Of a DNA stretch of 64,000 nt, positions 1-60,560 are shown piece by piece (the stretch's first letter is position 1; each line of letters starts with the position of its first letter). This stretch comes from Hoplostethus atlanticus (lineage: Eukaryota; Chordata; Actinopteri; Trachichthyiformes; Trachichthyidae). The DNA lies in contig JAXDDX010000005.1 in assembly GCA_034670405.1 (NCBI GenBank), forward strand, positions 4,965,001 to 5,029,000, written 5' to 3'. A model generated the notes under the pieces. That model was not told the DNA's origin. It did no database searches and saw only the letters and a program-made list of their open reading frames with translations. Position numbers and translations under genes: made by a program.

Positions 1-405
1 CCACAATCTTCCACCAAAGTACACTGATGGGCGCTAGCGAGCAGTGTGACCATATTCTAAAAGTTGAGATTTTATTTAAATAAAGGCTGCTTGGTTAATC
101 ATATGTATGCCGAATTCACCCGATGACCCTAACTATTCCTAAAAGGTCTTAAGTCACGTTTATGAGCTGTGTATCTTTGCCAATCAACAAGGCAGCATTA
201 AACTGCAAGACTTTTAATGGAGTTTGGCCTTACTGTCTCTCCATACAAGACAGGTCTAACATTAGTAGTCCTACATTTCTGATACTCATGTTTATAAGCA
301 ATACCATGAAGAAAACTCAAGCAATTACCTTCTGTGTCTGTCTGTCAGTCATCGTGTTAGTAATAAACCAGAGTACCAGTCTATGGACCAGAGCATCAGA
401 GAACT
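1..405 (+). other. Upstream sequence / 5'UTR of ascc3
   Basis: No coding region, CpG-rich promoter or TATA-type element is recognisable. A reading frame from 162 to 476 overlaps the ascc3 start exon in a different frame and has no family resemblance. A plausible acceptor (pyrimidine-rich run ending in cag at 346-348) implies that 1-348 is the end of an upstream intron and 349-405 is 5'UTR. The promoter would then lie outside the window. Confidence 0.45.

Positions 406-48183
<47,778 letters not shown>

Positions 48184-48224
<41 letters not shown>
48184..48224. repeat. (AC)n microsatellite abutting exon 9 donor
   Basis: About 20 AC units that begin within the 5' splice-site consensus of intron 9 (CAG|gtacac). 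Confidence 0.96.
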
Positions 48225-48226
<2 letters not shown>

Positions 48227-48504
48227 CCCAAACAAACTCACACACACACTTAACATTCTCTCTGACATCCGCACCCTACTGCACATACACACCGTTTGTT
48301 CCATGTGTGTTCTCTAGCACCCCCAAGTGGTTTTGATGCTGTTGCTTTGATCATTTATTCCCAAGAATACAGCAGTGACTGAAACTTGGCCACTAGTACT
48401 TATTTTTTGCTCACTAGTCACTATTCTGCCAATTACTTGTCACAACTGTAAATTCACTATATGCACAATGCACATTAATAATAATGGCTGTAAATGTACC
48501 AGAT

Positions 48505-48720
48505 TTACAGTAGCACATGCAATACAAATAATAGCACAGACATGTTAACAAATTAAATACAGGTGGACATAAAACAGACATGCACATAAAAGCAAGCATA
48601 GTTCCCAGCAGTATGTTAAACAGTACAAATAATAGCACATAATAGACATTATGTGCTAAAAATAAAAAAATTAAATACAGATGGACATAAAAGCAAGCAT
48701 GAACATAAAAGCAAGCATAG
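48505..48720. repeat. Imperfect tandem duplication, 118-bp period
   Basis: A segment containing ttaaatacaggtggacataa and cacataaaagcaagcatag occurs at about 48551-48602 and again at about 48669-48720, with similar flanking AAATAATAGCACA. It is AT-rich. An antisense open frame across it is a by-product. Confidence 0.75.
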
Positions 48721-49297
48721 AAAACAATTTGCCAAGTGATGCATGAGATGCTGTATGTACATGGCATCATTTGACAAATAATGAGTTCCCGACATCTCAA
48801 CTGGCATATGCATTTAATAGTTTTAAATAGGTAATATAGTTTCAACTAGTATGTATAATAGACCAACTACTGAATTTACAGTTGCGACTCGGACAGTATG
48901 CGCGCACACACGCTCTTTCTCAGGCTTTATGTAGCCAACCACAGCAATTCCTTATCTGGCTGCGGTGTGTTGCTGTAGTTCTGTGACAGGACCTACAGAG
49001 CGGCTCTTCCAGCACAGCAACACAGTCCAGATACTACTGATAATCCACAGAGAGTCTTCTTCTACTGTCTCACACAGCCATGTCCACACTCAGTTCAGAG
49101 GTCAGAGGCTTTTTGAAGTATTGGTGTCTTCCATGGATAATCAGTCAGTGTTCCACTTCTTGGTTATTGAGCCCTGGCGGTGCGGGACAGTCGATGACCT
49201 CTTGTTTTCCCCTGAAACCTTTTTATTTGTTTTATTTTTTATTTTATTTCGCAATATCCCTACTACTCACTGCCTCATCTCAGTTTTCCTTTCTTCA

Positions 49298-49665
49298 AGG
49301 GTTAGACCGATACATCAGGCCAATATTGGCCTTTTATTAAAAATTGGATGTGGTCCAGTTATCGTCGTTCACCTCAGTTAAATCGATTACATGTTTATTT
49401 TATAATCAAAGAATACTAGATTGATTGTCTATAGGACGCCCGTAACCTGAATTGATTCTTATAATTGATTCTTATTATTATTGTTGTTGTGATTATTATG
49501 GGTTTCAATGAAGCAGTCTGACGCTGCTTCAGAGGCTTTTCCCCCCGGATAAGAATAAAATCCGAAGTGAACACTGAATACTTTTAAGTTCTTACAAATT
49601 TGTTGTATGAAAATGTTACAAACAATATTGGTATCGGCCTACGACAACCCTTATCGGTCGAACCC
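49298..49665 (+). mobile_element. GGTTAGACCGATATA MITE family, copy 6
   Basis: About 368 bp, from agggttagaccgatacatca to cttatcggtcgaacccta, with an internal ATT/GTT-rich run. Its two ends form a clear inverted pair. Confidence 0.75.
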
Positions 49666-50247
49666 TACTCTCTCCCTCTCTCTATACGTGTGTTTTTATC
49701 GCCTTCGGTTCCTTGGCAGCACTTGTCTACTCTTAGTTGTAGTTGCCATGGTGACAGTATAGTAAAGTAAAGGCACAAAATCCACGACACAGATCGCTAG
49801 GCAAAGAGTCACTTTACAGTATAGGAAGCTGTATTGGTGCTTTCAGAGGTAATGCTTGTATTAAAGTAAGAAAGAGGAAACAGCGGGAGAGGAAATTAAT
49901 GTGTTAGCTGAAGGAAAAGGAATGACGCCAGAGTGCTTTTACTTCCTTTTCCTTTTTTTTATCCCATCAAAGGTTTGCAACTCGCCGGGTGCTTATTCCT
50001 AAAAGTGTCAGAGCAACCTTGGCAAATTGTGCTCTCATTCAGCAGATTAAAACAAAAGCCCTTCAGTCATGGAATTGGCCTCAGTTCACACAATGTAGTT
50101 CTCACTCAAATTAATGAGATAGCGGTGTTGATTTAGAGCATCTTCTAATGTAAGCACTTTGGCTTGACGGCTGTTATATCTAAACTCATAATGAGTCACC
50201 TTATAGTTTTGTGATGACATCTACTTATTGAGACTGATGGCCAAAAC

Positions 50248-50400
50248 GAGGGTTCAAGCGATAAAACCAATATGGGTTTTTAAAGGCCGATATTTTAGAC
50301 TGAAGTCAATGATGACCAATATTTTGTGCTGATATTAAATATCTTTAAGTTTGTCCATTTTCATGCTAAACAATTACAAAAAAAACAACTAAGAGTAGAC
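50248..50400 (-). mobile_element. GGTTAGACCGATATA MITE family, copy 7 (partial)
   Basis: Starts gagggttcaagcgataaaac, with aaggccgatattttagactg and ttaaatatctttaagttt segments shared with copy 2 (36302-36537). Only one terminus is recognisable. Confidence 0.6.
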
Positions 50401-53400
50401 AAATTGCTGCTTTGAATCAAGAACTAACCTTACTCAAGACCACTTCTAGTATCATGGCACTAATAAGTTAGTACGCAGTTTGTTCACTTCTATACATGGA
50501 CAACCGTCAAGTAAATTATTTAGTATTAAAGTTTCTAAAACAGTATGTGGCCCACCACAGTTCTTGTGAAGTATTTGTTTAGTTCTCAGCCTCCTAGACA
50601 GGACTAGACTACAATACTTCTGTAACAAAAAGTCTTTTTTTGTAACACAGGGAAGGTAAGGAGAATAATTCTGTTGATACGAAAATCAGCCAATTATAGT
50701 CTGCCTGTATGCTCAGTTTGTCAGTCAATGAGATGTTTTCTTTCTTTATGAGTAATCAATGGATTATTCAAGCGGTTATCCTCCAGTAACGAGCGCCAGA
50801 CAAAACAATTACGCGTTTTGTCTCAATGACGGGGCTTCCAAATGGCCCGTTTGAATTCTCACCTCGCACGTCTTAAGACAATAACTCCACCAAGCAGGGG
50901 TTTTGTTGCAGGAAGTGGATGAATTTGATACAAGCAGGCCAAAGAAGGGGATAGAAGCTACGGGTGGAACACCTTATTTAGTGAGGGGAAACTGCCTCTG
51001 CCAGCTTAGAGTGAGGTTGAGGTGGTGGATGGAGCTTGAAAGACTGAACTATGAGACTAAAAAGGTTGGCAAGAACAGGCATATGTATGAAATCCAAAAG
51101 AGTTGGATTTGAGAGATTGTGCAGCTTAGACTTTAGAAGTTTATAAGCCTTGTGGGACTTAAGAATACCAAAATGGAAAGGGGAGGGGGTGGTGGGTTAT
51201 TCCTATGAAACGAGGCCAATTCTAGTTAATCTGGAGTGGTGATTTAAAGTTTTTATCAGGTAAAGTGGAAAAAAAAGATTAGTTAGATTCAGTACTCTCC
51301 ACTGTTTGACTCTCTGATCTCTCTCTCTCTAACTCTTGTTCTGGCTCTGTATCTCCATTTGTTTGTGCAGTCTCAATGCATTTGCGCAAAGTGGCTGAGA
51401 GAAGGAGCTGTCCACATTCAATACACGCTAGAGTGACGCCACATATTGTAACCTTGGTTGTCTTGTTTCTCCGCAAACCCTTCTCAATACTTTTTTTCCC
51501 CCCATCATACCCTTTTGACACACACTCACACACACACACACTTTGATATTTTGCAAGATAAAGCAGCCGACTCAGATTGGCACAGAGCTAGTCTCCTCAA
51601 CTCCTGTGCTGCTGCCTGTCTGAAGGCAATGAAGTGTATAGGGCTGCTAGTTGGAGGTCTGACCCAGCCATTGGCCCTGTGTAATCACCTCCTATAGGGA
51701 AATGTTGGTGAAATACAGTTCTTTGACTGGGAAATTCAAGTGGGCCAATTTGTATTAACCACTACTGGACGAGAGCATAGATTCAGATTTAAACTGCACT
51801 AGAATCAAGGTTTAGGTGACATTAACACTGGAGCAAATAAAGGTGGTGGTATGCTTCTAATGAAGTTGAACTTGCCTTAAATAGAAACACCTTTTGTCCG
51901 TACGGACCTGGTGAAATCCGTTGATGCAGCAAGTATACAGCAGCCTGAAGACCATCACTCTCTCTCTGTGGCTGGACAAAGACAAGAGCAGTACTCACAG
52001 AAACTCAAACTTCATCAACAGAAAATTCCATACATACAGAAACACCACAACAATGACTGCTCAGCATATATTGCAACAAAATTAAAAAGATCTCAAACCT
52101 AAAACCTAAACATTTTTACAACAGAAATACCTCAGCTTACAAAATGACCCACTTTCTCTGCAAACCAGTGTTAGGTTTTCAAAATGATACAAGGAAAAAG
52201 TAGTAATTATATAGATGCCGTTCAATTTATGACGTTTTTGACTTAAACCCCACAAAATCCATTGGCCTTTTCAACTTTCAAGTCTGTTAAACTGTTATAA
52301 AAATGTTATGTTACCTGGAGTACAAGTTCGTTCACTGATTACTGATCCTTGAGTAGTTTTCCCATTATATCAAATGTAAAATTGATTCCCCCCCAGCCCT
52401 CTAATGCCCTACATCATTTCTATTGAGCTGAATAAAGATCTCACAATAGTTCTCAGTTCTCTGTAATTGCTCATGTTACTCATGTTTTTCTAATTGTGAA
52501 TGCTGTTCTCCTGAGGACTGAACATATGCACACATGCATGAATATGCTTGTACACGCTGTGGTATTGCGGTAAGGTTTTTACTTCAGATAGCCTTGACAG
52601 GGCGTTAGTTGTACACATATCGCAATACAGTGAACGACTCTCTCCAGCCTCTCCCCTCCATCTTCCTCCCACCCACCTCTTCCTCCCACATCCTCCTCTC
52701 TCCATGGTTGCGATAGTTACCATGGAAACATGAGGGGGTTTTGGAGGGATGCTGGCATGTAGATGCCAATGTGCGGGCGGGTGGCATCCTGGCACTTTCA
52801 GACCCTCTTTCCCTTTTCTGTCCAGAAAGGAAATATTAGTTTATGACATCCAAGGAGGAGCTGCTTCACAGCCAGACAGTTTTTTTTTGTACGGGGAGAA
52901 TGAGAGAAGTCTGTCTCCGTTTTTTTGTTTTTTTTTGTCAAAGTAAAGTGAAATCAAAGTGCAAATCAAATCAAGTACAGGGAAATCGAAAAAGTGTCCA
53001 ACGTATTTTAGCCATTTTTGCCTTCATCAGGGCAAGTCAAAAAAAGCAGGTGACACAATGTTGTTGAGGGAGCTTTTGCTTTCTATAGCGTGAGTACAAA
53101 GAAATAAAGAATCATAATAATGATGAAATTAAATGAAAAATCACTTGGAGGATTGCAGCGATTAAGACAAAAACAAATTGCATTAACAGCAAAAATCAAA
53201 GGGAGCTCAGAAACAATGAATTAAAGGTCATTACATAAATGTCAGTGGCACTTCATCTAAAGATCTCTCTCTGTAATATGTTTTTTTAAGATGATCCCTG
53301 GTCAGACAGACAGCAGCATGAGTAATTAGTAGTTAAGTGCTGGTTAGTGGGGAAGGCCTGTCACGGCACATGTTCTGCACGGCTGCACACATCACTGCCA

Positions 53401-54066
53401 CCCTCCCACTGAGGACAAGCCTCCCCACTCCCACATCTCTCATTAGTTTAGGGTTACCATTAAACATTGTCCATCTTAACAGCACTTGTCTATGCATCAG
53501 GGACGTCAGTTTGCTATGTTTTGCTTTCACTGCAATGCTCTCTATCTATTTAAGACTCAGGTTATTTTATTGCGTTTAACCTTTAATTAAAGCCGCCCTA
53601 GGCAAGATTGTTATATAAAAGTACACCCATCTTGCCAGCCTAAATCACAAACTGGGACTGCAAGCCCTAATTGAGACGCCGTACATTTGTCTCATTTGGC
53701 CAAAATGAAATTCTGGCGGCAAATTTTCTCCATCTGCAGGAACTGGCAATTAGAAACCTAAGAGCACAATCCAATAGTGTCTCCTAAACAGCAGTGAGCA
53801 CGTCCCTCCAGTGTGTCATTCAGTGAAACGATACTGGGAAACTTGTTGCAAGAGGAAACAAGGCATATGGAATGTGTTCTGTAGATTAAAGTAGTAAATT
53901 ACATCATAATAGCAATCAACGCAATAGTTTTAATGTTAGATTTTAAGTGAAGCTAATAATCGGTGTGATTAGGGACAGGTTGGTCACAATATAAGTACAT
54001 AAGCAGTTGCAGTTGGGGCTAATTGCAATTTCAGAAGGCTGGCGAGATGGCGAGGGGCTGGGTGGA

Positions 54067-54089
54067 GTGTGTGTGTGTGTGTGTGTGTG
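54067..54089. repeat. (GT)n microsatellite
   Basis: About 11 GT units in intron 9. Confidence 0.93.
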
Positions 54090-55059
54090 ATAATGGTGAT
54101 AATATAATAATAATTAACATTAACACTAAATAACGTTACTCTCCCTTAGCACTCTGACTTGTGCCAGCCACACTGTATTAAGCATACCAAGTCAATCTCG
54201 TTTTGTTTGGATTGCGTCTTAATTTAATTGCAACTCTATTTTTTCCACATCAAAACATCTGTCACATCTGTCAGTTCCTGTTCCTGAGCCTCATGCAGCC
54301 TGTGCAGTTTCTTCTCTCTCCTCATGTCATTCAAGTATTTCTCAATACTCCTCTCTGACGAAAGTTAATGCAGGAAAAGTGACGCTTACAACTTGGTTAA
54401 AGTTGACGTTTTGTAGTTGGCATAATAGTTTAGTTAGCTATAGTTAAGTTAGCTAGATATGTAATTGTTTCTTCAGCTGCTAGCTAACGTCCTATCTCTA
54501 TTGAGTGGAGTGAATGTTGGTCACATTTATTACAAGCACTAGCTAACGTTATCGAAGTGAGACAATAACTGACATGCCATTGCATTCAAGAACTTCACCT
54601 GGCGGCGTACAACAGCTTGGTGTTTGCACAACTTGCTCGGCGTCTCTCTCAGCACATGCGGTTGTGTCTCCTCCGCCTCACGTGTGTGTAAGTGTGTGTG
54701 TAGTGTGTAGCAGAGGGGGACTATCTGGTGATGTCATCGACCAATAGCAGGTTGCCTGACTGACACTTTTGAAAGCATATTCACAACTTAGGAAATTAAA
54801 ATGGGTGAGAAATTAAAAATCTAAATGGGTGAAAATACGTGGGCGACGCGCTAATCGAACTGGAAGGGGTGCCCAAATATAGCCTATGTGTGGGAAACAC
54901 TAGTGCTCATTACAAAGTGGGGCTGCAACAGAAAAGAGTGTCCCCAATCCCCCCTAATAATATTCTTGTGTTGGGATGGACACTTGTCCGCCCACAGGAA
55001 GCACTCTAATCTGTCAATCATCATTGTCCCTTTTTTTGCCTTGTTGTGTAGACTAATAT

Positions 55060-55510
55060 ACACATTACATTACAGTCATTTAGCAGACGCTTTTATCCAA
55101 TGCGACTTACAATGAGTGCATTCAACATAGGTAGGCAAGAAAACTACTAGTCACCAGAAATCGTAAGTGCATTTCCTTCCTAAACAAGCAACTAAGAGCA
55201 TAACTAGTGTTAAGTTAAGAGTGCAATAAGTTAGCAACCTACTTTATCTTAAACAAATGAGACAAATAAGAGAATCAAATAAACAAGAGCTAAGACAAAT
55301 AAGTGAACCAAATAAACAAGAGCTAAGACAAATAAGTGTATCAAATAAACAAGAGCCAATAAACAAGAGCTCAGACACATAATTGACGACAAATAGGCAA
55401 GGCTAAGAGGAAGGGTCAGGGTAGTGTTTCCTGAAGAGGTGGGTTTTCAGCCTGCGGCGAAAGATGGGCAGCGACTCTGCTGTCCTGACATCAGTGGGGA
55501 GTACACACTC
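55060..55510. repeat. Dispersed teleost repeat with internal tandem units
   Basis: Begins with the widespread fish motif cagtcatttagcagacgctt and ttatccaatgcgacttacaa, and ends near gaggtgggttttcagcctgc. Between them (about 55255-55390) are imperfect units of about 34 bp containing aaataaacaagagctaagac. The class is not certain. Confidence 0.65.
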
Positions 55511-56099
55511 AAGTGTTACTCTCCTCTCCCACTACCACCCCTTGTCCCTCCCCCCATCCAACCCAACACTGAGAGTCCCATCTACACTAGGGGCACGCAA
55601 CACAACACAGAGAATGGCAAAATATTTGCATTTGTCAAAGGAGAAACCATCAAAATTCTACCACCCCTCCCCCTCCTCTCTCCATGTACAGAATAAATCC
55701 TGTGCTACGTCTTCATGGATATGTAGGAACCTGGAGATAGAGAGCGATAGAGCTGGCAAATGAAAATAATTAATTAAACAGCAATAATACAAAATATTAA
55801 TGGTAGGAAATTTCAAACATTTTACAATGAAGCATCAAAGGAATATATATATGTGTTTGTGTATATACATGCATGCATACCTGTGTACTTATGCATAACC
55901 ATTCACACTACACAGAGACATACCACACATACCTACTCCTACACTCAGACATGTATTATGCTAATACATACACGCATACATACAGTTTTGAATTACCTGC
56001 ATTCTTGTATAAATGGCTCCTGAAATACGGCTTGGCCTTTTAAAAAATGACACACAAACATTTTTACTTTTTACATGGCTTTATTGATCTTATTCTTCA

Positions 56100-56510
56100 A
56101 ACGTTAACAGCTTCTGATTAAAATGTCACCTGTAAGAAACCTATTAAATAGAAATGCCTACTTGAAATGCTGGGAATCAATTGCGGATCCAGAAGATTGA
56201 TTTCAGTCCTGCTGTAACAGATTGATAAATAGGCTAAATAACATTGAGGCAAACAATGGCGTGTTTTCTATTCACCTCATTGTGTGCATTTGTGAGGTAA
56301 TTAAGAGAGCACTTTGGCCTGTTCACTGTTTGCCAGGGCTTCCATTTAGATTAACCAGCCGCTCCAATTAGGAGCAGACAGTTCCTTTTTTCTGTGAGCG
56401 CACCAGTCTCTAATGGCTGGATAGATTGATTTAAATGCAAACTAGAGAGTATTTAATGAACTGCTTTTACAGAAAGTGTTTAATAGGAATTTCCACACCC
56501 CCAGACAGCT
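56100..56510. promoter_or_regulatory. Candidate conserved non-coding element
   Basis: Repeat-free, with homeodomain-like cores (ggtaattaag, gattgatttaaatgc) and a SOX-like acaatgg, and no coding frame. This is only a composition-based suspicion. No conservation data are available here. Confidence 0.25.
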
Positions 56511-56810
56511 TGCCAAACGGCTCACACACTATTAATTATGCATTGTTGTATTTTTCTTTGGAAAAGCAAAATTGTCACTAGAATAATAGGTACTAAGCAA
56601 CCCACAAAGAAGGGGTCTATTGACATTTGATACAGGTGAGATGTGTTCATGCTGGTGAGTTTAAGCAGTTTTAAAGGGAAGACAAAAAATAGACTACATC
56701 CTGGTGAGCCAATATAATAAGCCAAAATATCATGTTACACAAAACACTGTCATCAGGACTACAGGGCTACTACTACTACCGGTAGCCCAACCATGCAATC
56801 AGATATAATA

Positions 56811-57397
56811 TACACTATATGGCCAAAAGTCAGTGGACACCTGACCATCACACCTATATGAGCTTGCTGGACATCCCATTCTAAAACCATGGGCATTAAT
56901 ATGGAGTTGGACCCCCCTTTGCGGCTATAACAGCCGCCACTCTTCTGGGAAGGCTTTCCACAAGCTTTTGGAGTGTGTCTGTGGGAATTTGTGCCCATTC
57001 AGCCAAAAGAGCATTTGTGAGGCAGTGATGTTGGACGAGAAGGCCTGGCTCGCAATCGGTGTTCAGATTCCTCCCAAAGGTGTTCAATGGGGTTGAGGTC
57101 AGGGCTCTGTGCAGGCCAATCGAGTTCCTCCACATCAAACTCGTCTAACCATCTTTATGGACCTCGCTTTGTGCACAGGGCCACAGTCATGCTGGAACAG
57201 CAAAGGGCCTTCCCCAACCTGCTGCCACAAAGTTGGAAGTGCCCAATTGGCCAAAATGTCTTGGTATCCTGTAGCATTAAGATTACCCTTCACTGGAACT
57301 AATGGGCCAAGCCCAAACCCTGAAAAACAGCCCCAGACCATTATCCCTCCTCCACCAATTAGTAGGGGTGTCCACTGACTTTTGGCCATATAGTATA
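56811..57397 (-). mobile_element. Tc1-like element, internally deleted, both terminal repeats present
   Basis: Inverted ends: cactatatggccaaaagtca on the left and tgacttttggccatatagt on the right, followed by ggacac and preceded by gtgtcc respectively. It is flanked by TA-rich sequence. This is a very common fish Tc1-like family. The body (about 587 bp) keeps only the C-terminal half of the transposase on the - strand. Confidence 0.85.
56896..57389 (-). pseudogene. Tc1-like transposase C-terminal half, pseudogene
   Basis: On the - strand, [20 protein letters not shown], then [18 protein letters not shown] and [17 protein letters not shown] (57135-57389). After a frameshift near 57138 come LLAEWAQIPTDTLQKLVESL and PRRVAAVIAAKGGPTPY (56896-57138). 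The second catalytic Asp is kept in FQHD. The segment that normally carries the final Glu (SPDLNPIE) is missing or unreadable, and the N-terminal DNA-binding domain is absent. Confidence 0.82.
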
Positions 57398-59811
57398 TAA
57401 CAATACAGATAACTCATGATACTGGCCTGGCTGTAGTGGATCACAGACACTGACAGACAGCTGACAGACACAGATCACAACAGGTGGCTATAAGACTGAT
57501 GTAGCCTAGCACAAAATTTATGCATAATGATATGTGTCCATGATTCACACCTCTATGATTCAGTTGCCAACATATGCATTTTAAATGAGCTGGGCTATGG
57601 GCAGCTCAGCCGGCCCTGGATGAGCCAGTTTTTACACAGTGTCATTCAGTGAAAATGAAGAAGAAATTGACGAGAAATGTATCTCAAAGTTTACATCTGA
57701 AATAATAGTTTACTTAAGCTACAGCATCGCTGTTGTCCTGCAAGAACCTCTGTAACGACAATCTTGGTGATTTTCAAGTTTTAGCCTGGGAAGCTAGTTC
57801 CTGCACACAACTCGAGTGGCGCTACAGCTCAATCAGCTGATGTGTCAGCTGAGCTCACGCATTGACATTGCAAATTGGGCGGTGTATTTAAGCTGTCAAA
57901 CTCACTCGCTCATTCTCTGCTGCTGCTTTCCCTGCTGCACTGTGTTGCTCTGTTGTTGCAACTGCTGCATATGAATCTCTCACCCCAACACCACCATCCT
58001 CCTGTGGGCTGTGGTTCATAGTCCCCTTGGGGGGAATGCTATCGATTGCTCCCTGCCTCACTTGTTTGTCTTAATTACATTGCACAGAGGGCGATGCAAC
58101 AGAGCCTTGATGCCAAAATAAAATCTGTATGTATATGTATTCTCAATAAAAAGAAAATCATAATCAATATGTGAGTTGTTTGACTGAACTTCAGTTGAAG
58201 GATTCCATGCGGTGTGTTGAGAAGATTCTACCACCCCAGAAAACCCTTTCAAAATCCATTGGATGAACTCAAAAATGCATGATGGTCAAGAAAAAGAATG
58301 TCTGTCTTTCTTAGTTCCTGAAAAGTTGACATTTTGGATACATAAGATTTTCACTGGACAGCGGCGATATTCAACTTTTTTCCTTCAGACAGGAAATTTA
58401 TTTTTAATCCTGCCCTCCTCCCTCTCGGTCATGTTCCCGCCCCAACACTTGCCACTCATCTTGACGAGCTGTCTACCTTGGCATGACAATCTGCAATAAA
58501 AAAGCAATGCTGATGTTCACCGTGTTTTTGAAGGGGTCTTGTCTGCCACACATTTAGTTTTGCTGTTCTTTCTTTTCTTAGAGCTCTCCTCCGTTGTCTT
58601 TGTTACTATGACTTTCCTGTGCTTGATTGCCACAAACCAGCTCACCACTGGCCTTGCTTACAGAAAATGGAATACACCCAAAAAAGTCCCGAACGTCATT
58701 GAAAAGCCAATTTCAGGCAAATGGGCATGTACACACAGGGTCACAGACACAGACTGATAAGGTATAATATATCCTATTTATTTACTGCCAAAGAAGTTGT
58801 ATGTTGTACCTTGGTAAGTATTCACCTTATTTCCACTCTGGAAAAAAAACTTCACTTTTTAATTATATTATATTATTATATTACATATAATTTATTACAT
58901 AACATTTAATATGTTAGTTCTGTCATCTTAACATTGCATTTAGTTTCCTTTACAATCCTGCTCTTGCTGACAAAGCCAAAACCAAGTCCTTCAGTGCATC
59001 ATAACTTAATAGGATTTCATGGTGTAGGCTTGATTATTCATCAGAATATTCAAACATAGTTTTGATGTTTAGATGTTGCACAATTATGGATAGTATTTTG
59101 GCCCGATTTTAGGTATCAATGAAAATATAAATCATCACCATATGTAAAAGTACACAGAGCATAATTTCAGTGACTTTTTCTTGTCCAATTTCTCAAATGA
59201 CTTCAATAGGAAAGTAAACTTTTCGCTGAAATTGCACTGCTTTGTCTGTATGTTGTCTGTTGTTGTATGTTTTCCATATAGTCATTTATAGGGATGTAAT
59301 CAAAATATGTGACGCAAATTTTTGCAATCCAAAAATCTGACCATAAGCATCGTGGAGTTGAAAAAATGTTCACAATTTCTAATATCTAAGAAATTACTTT
59401 AGAATGGTCTTTTCTCTTTTGCATTGTTTGAACACTGGTGAGCACAAGGCTAGCTAGTTTTAGCTTGGGTCATTACACTTCCGGTGAGCCCAGCTGAACT
59501 AACTACTATGTAGACGTAGTAGGTGGCAAGATTAACTCTGGTGAAACTGAAATTGAGGATGTTCCATCAAGTTTTAAGTTTGCTGTGTGGCAGCATTTTA
59601 GGTTTCAAATTAAGGAAGAAAAAAGCAACAAAACAACTGACAAGACAAAGACTGTTTGCAAGTATTCTAAGAGACCCTTGTATTCTAAAAGTCCCTTGCC
59701 TTACAACTCTAGCAATATGCTGCATCATATACAATGATATCACAATGAAAAGCTCCAGTTGCCGGTATATGGTTGAATGTTGCGTTTGGGTTTCAGAAGT
59801 CTTTAAAAGGT

Positions 59812-60560
59812 ACAGTCATGATTGAAAGTTTCTTCGAAAGATCTATAAGCCTATGCATCTAATGTCTGGATTATGCTTCCGCCACCAAGAAGAAGAACAC
59901 TCAATAGAAAGTAGTTTTGAAGAAGTTTCTACTGTCTAAAAAGAACAAACCTGTCTGTATTGAGTTTACCAGAAACCATCTGGACAAACCTGAAGACTGG
60001 AAGTCTATTCTCTGGACAAATAAGTCAAAAATTGAACAGATTTTTGTCAAAAATGCCATTTTTGGCGAAAAACCAATACTTTCCCCAGTATAACCTGCCA
60101 TGTCATGGCAGGGGCTAGATGACGCAACATCATTAAGGAAACCGTGAATTCTGAGGGATACCAGAGAATTCTTGAACATAACATCAGACCATCAGTCCAA
60201 GAGTTCAAACTCGGCCAAAAGTCATCCACTTTTCCAACAAGATAATGATCCTACGCATTCAAGCAAATCTACTAAAGATTGGCTCAAAAATAAAAAGTTT
60301 AGTGTTTTGGATTGGCCAAGTCAAAGTCCTGACCTGAATCCAACTGAGATGCTGTGGCAGGACTTGGCAGCAACAGCCCTCAAACCTCACTGAGTGGGCT
60401 GAGTTCGACATGGAGGAGTGGGCGAAAATCCCTCAAGGCAGATGCCAGATACTGATCAGTGGCTGAAGAAGACGAGTACCAAGTCATCACTGCTAAAGGA
60501 GGTGCCACAAGTTGATTGAAGGAGTTGACATATTTTTGCGCACAGGGATATGAATTTTTG
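59812..60560 (+). mobile_element. Tc1-like element relic
   Basis: The left end tacagtcatgattgaaagtt resembles a Tc1 terminal repeat. The body encodes decayed transposase pieces. The right end is not clear. It may be nested in an older element bounded by agggatgtaat (59291) and attacatccct (60898). Confidence 0.7.
59950..60480 (+). pseudogene. Tc1-like transposase pseudogene
   Basis: Recognisable pieces are FTRNHLDKPEDWKSILWTNK (about 59965-60025), FQQDNDPTHSSKSTKDWLK (about 60230-60290) and VLDWPSQSPDLNPTEMLWQD (about 60303-60362). These hold the catalytic Asp of QQDND and the final Glu of NPTE. Frameshifts separate the parts and the N-terminus is gone. Confidence 0.8.

Noticed and set aside
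48414-48845. A 143-codon antisense frame
   Set aside because: It lies over an AT-rich tandem duplication, and its composition (Cys/Tyr/Leu) reflects the repeat, not a protein family.
54885-54901. A hAT-like terminus (tgtgtgggaaacacta)
   Set aside because: No matching opposite end was found within a reasonable distance, so no element boundary could be drawn.
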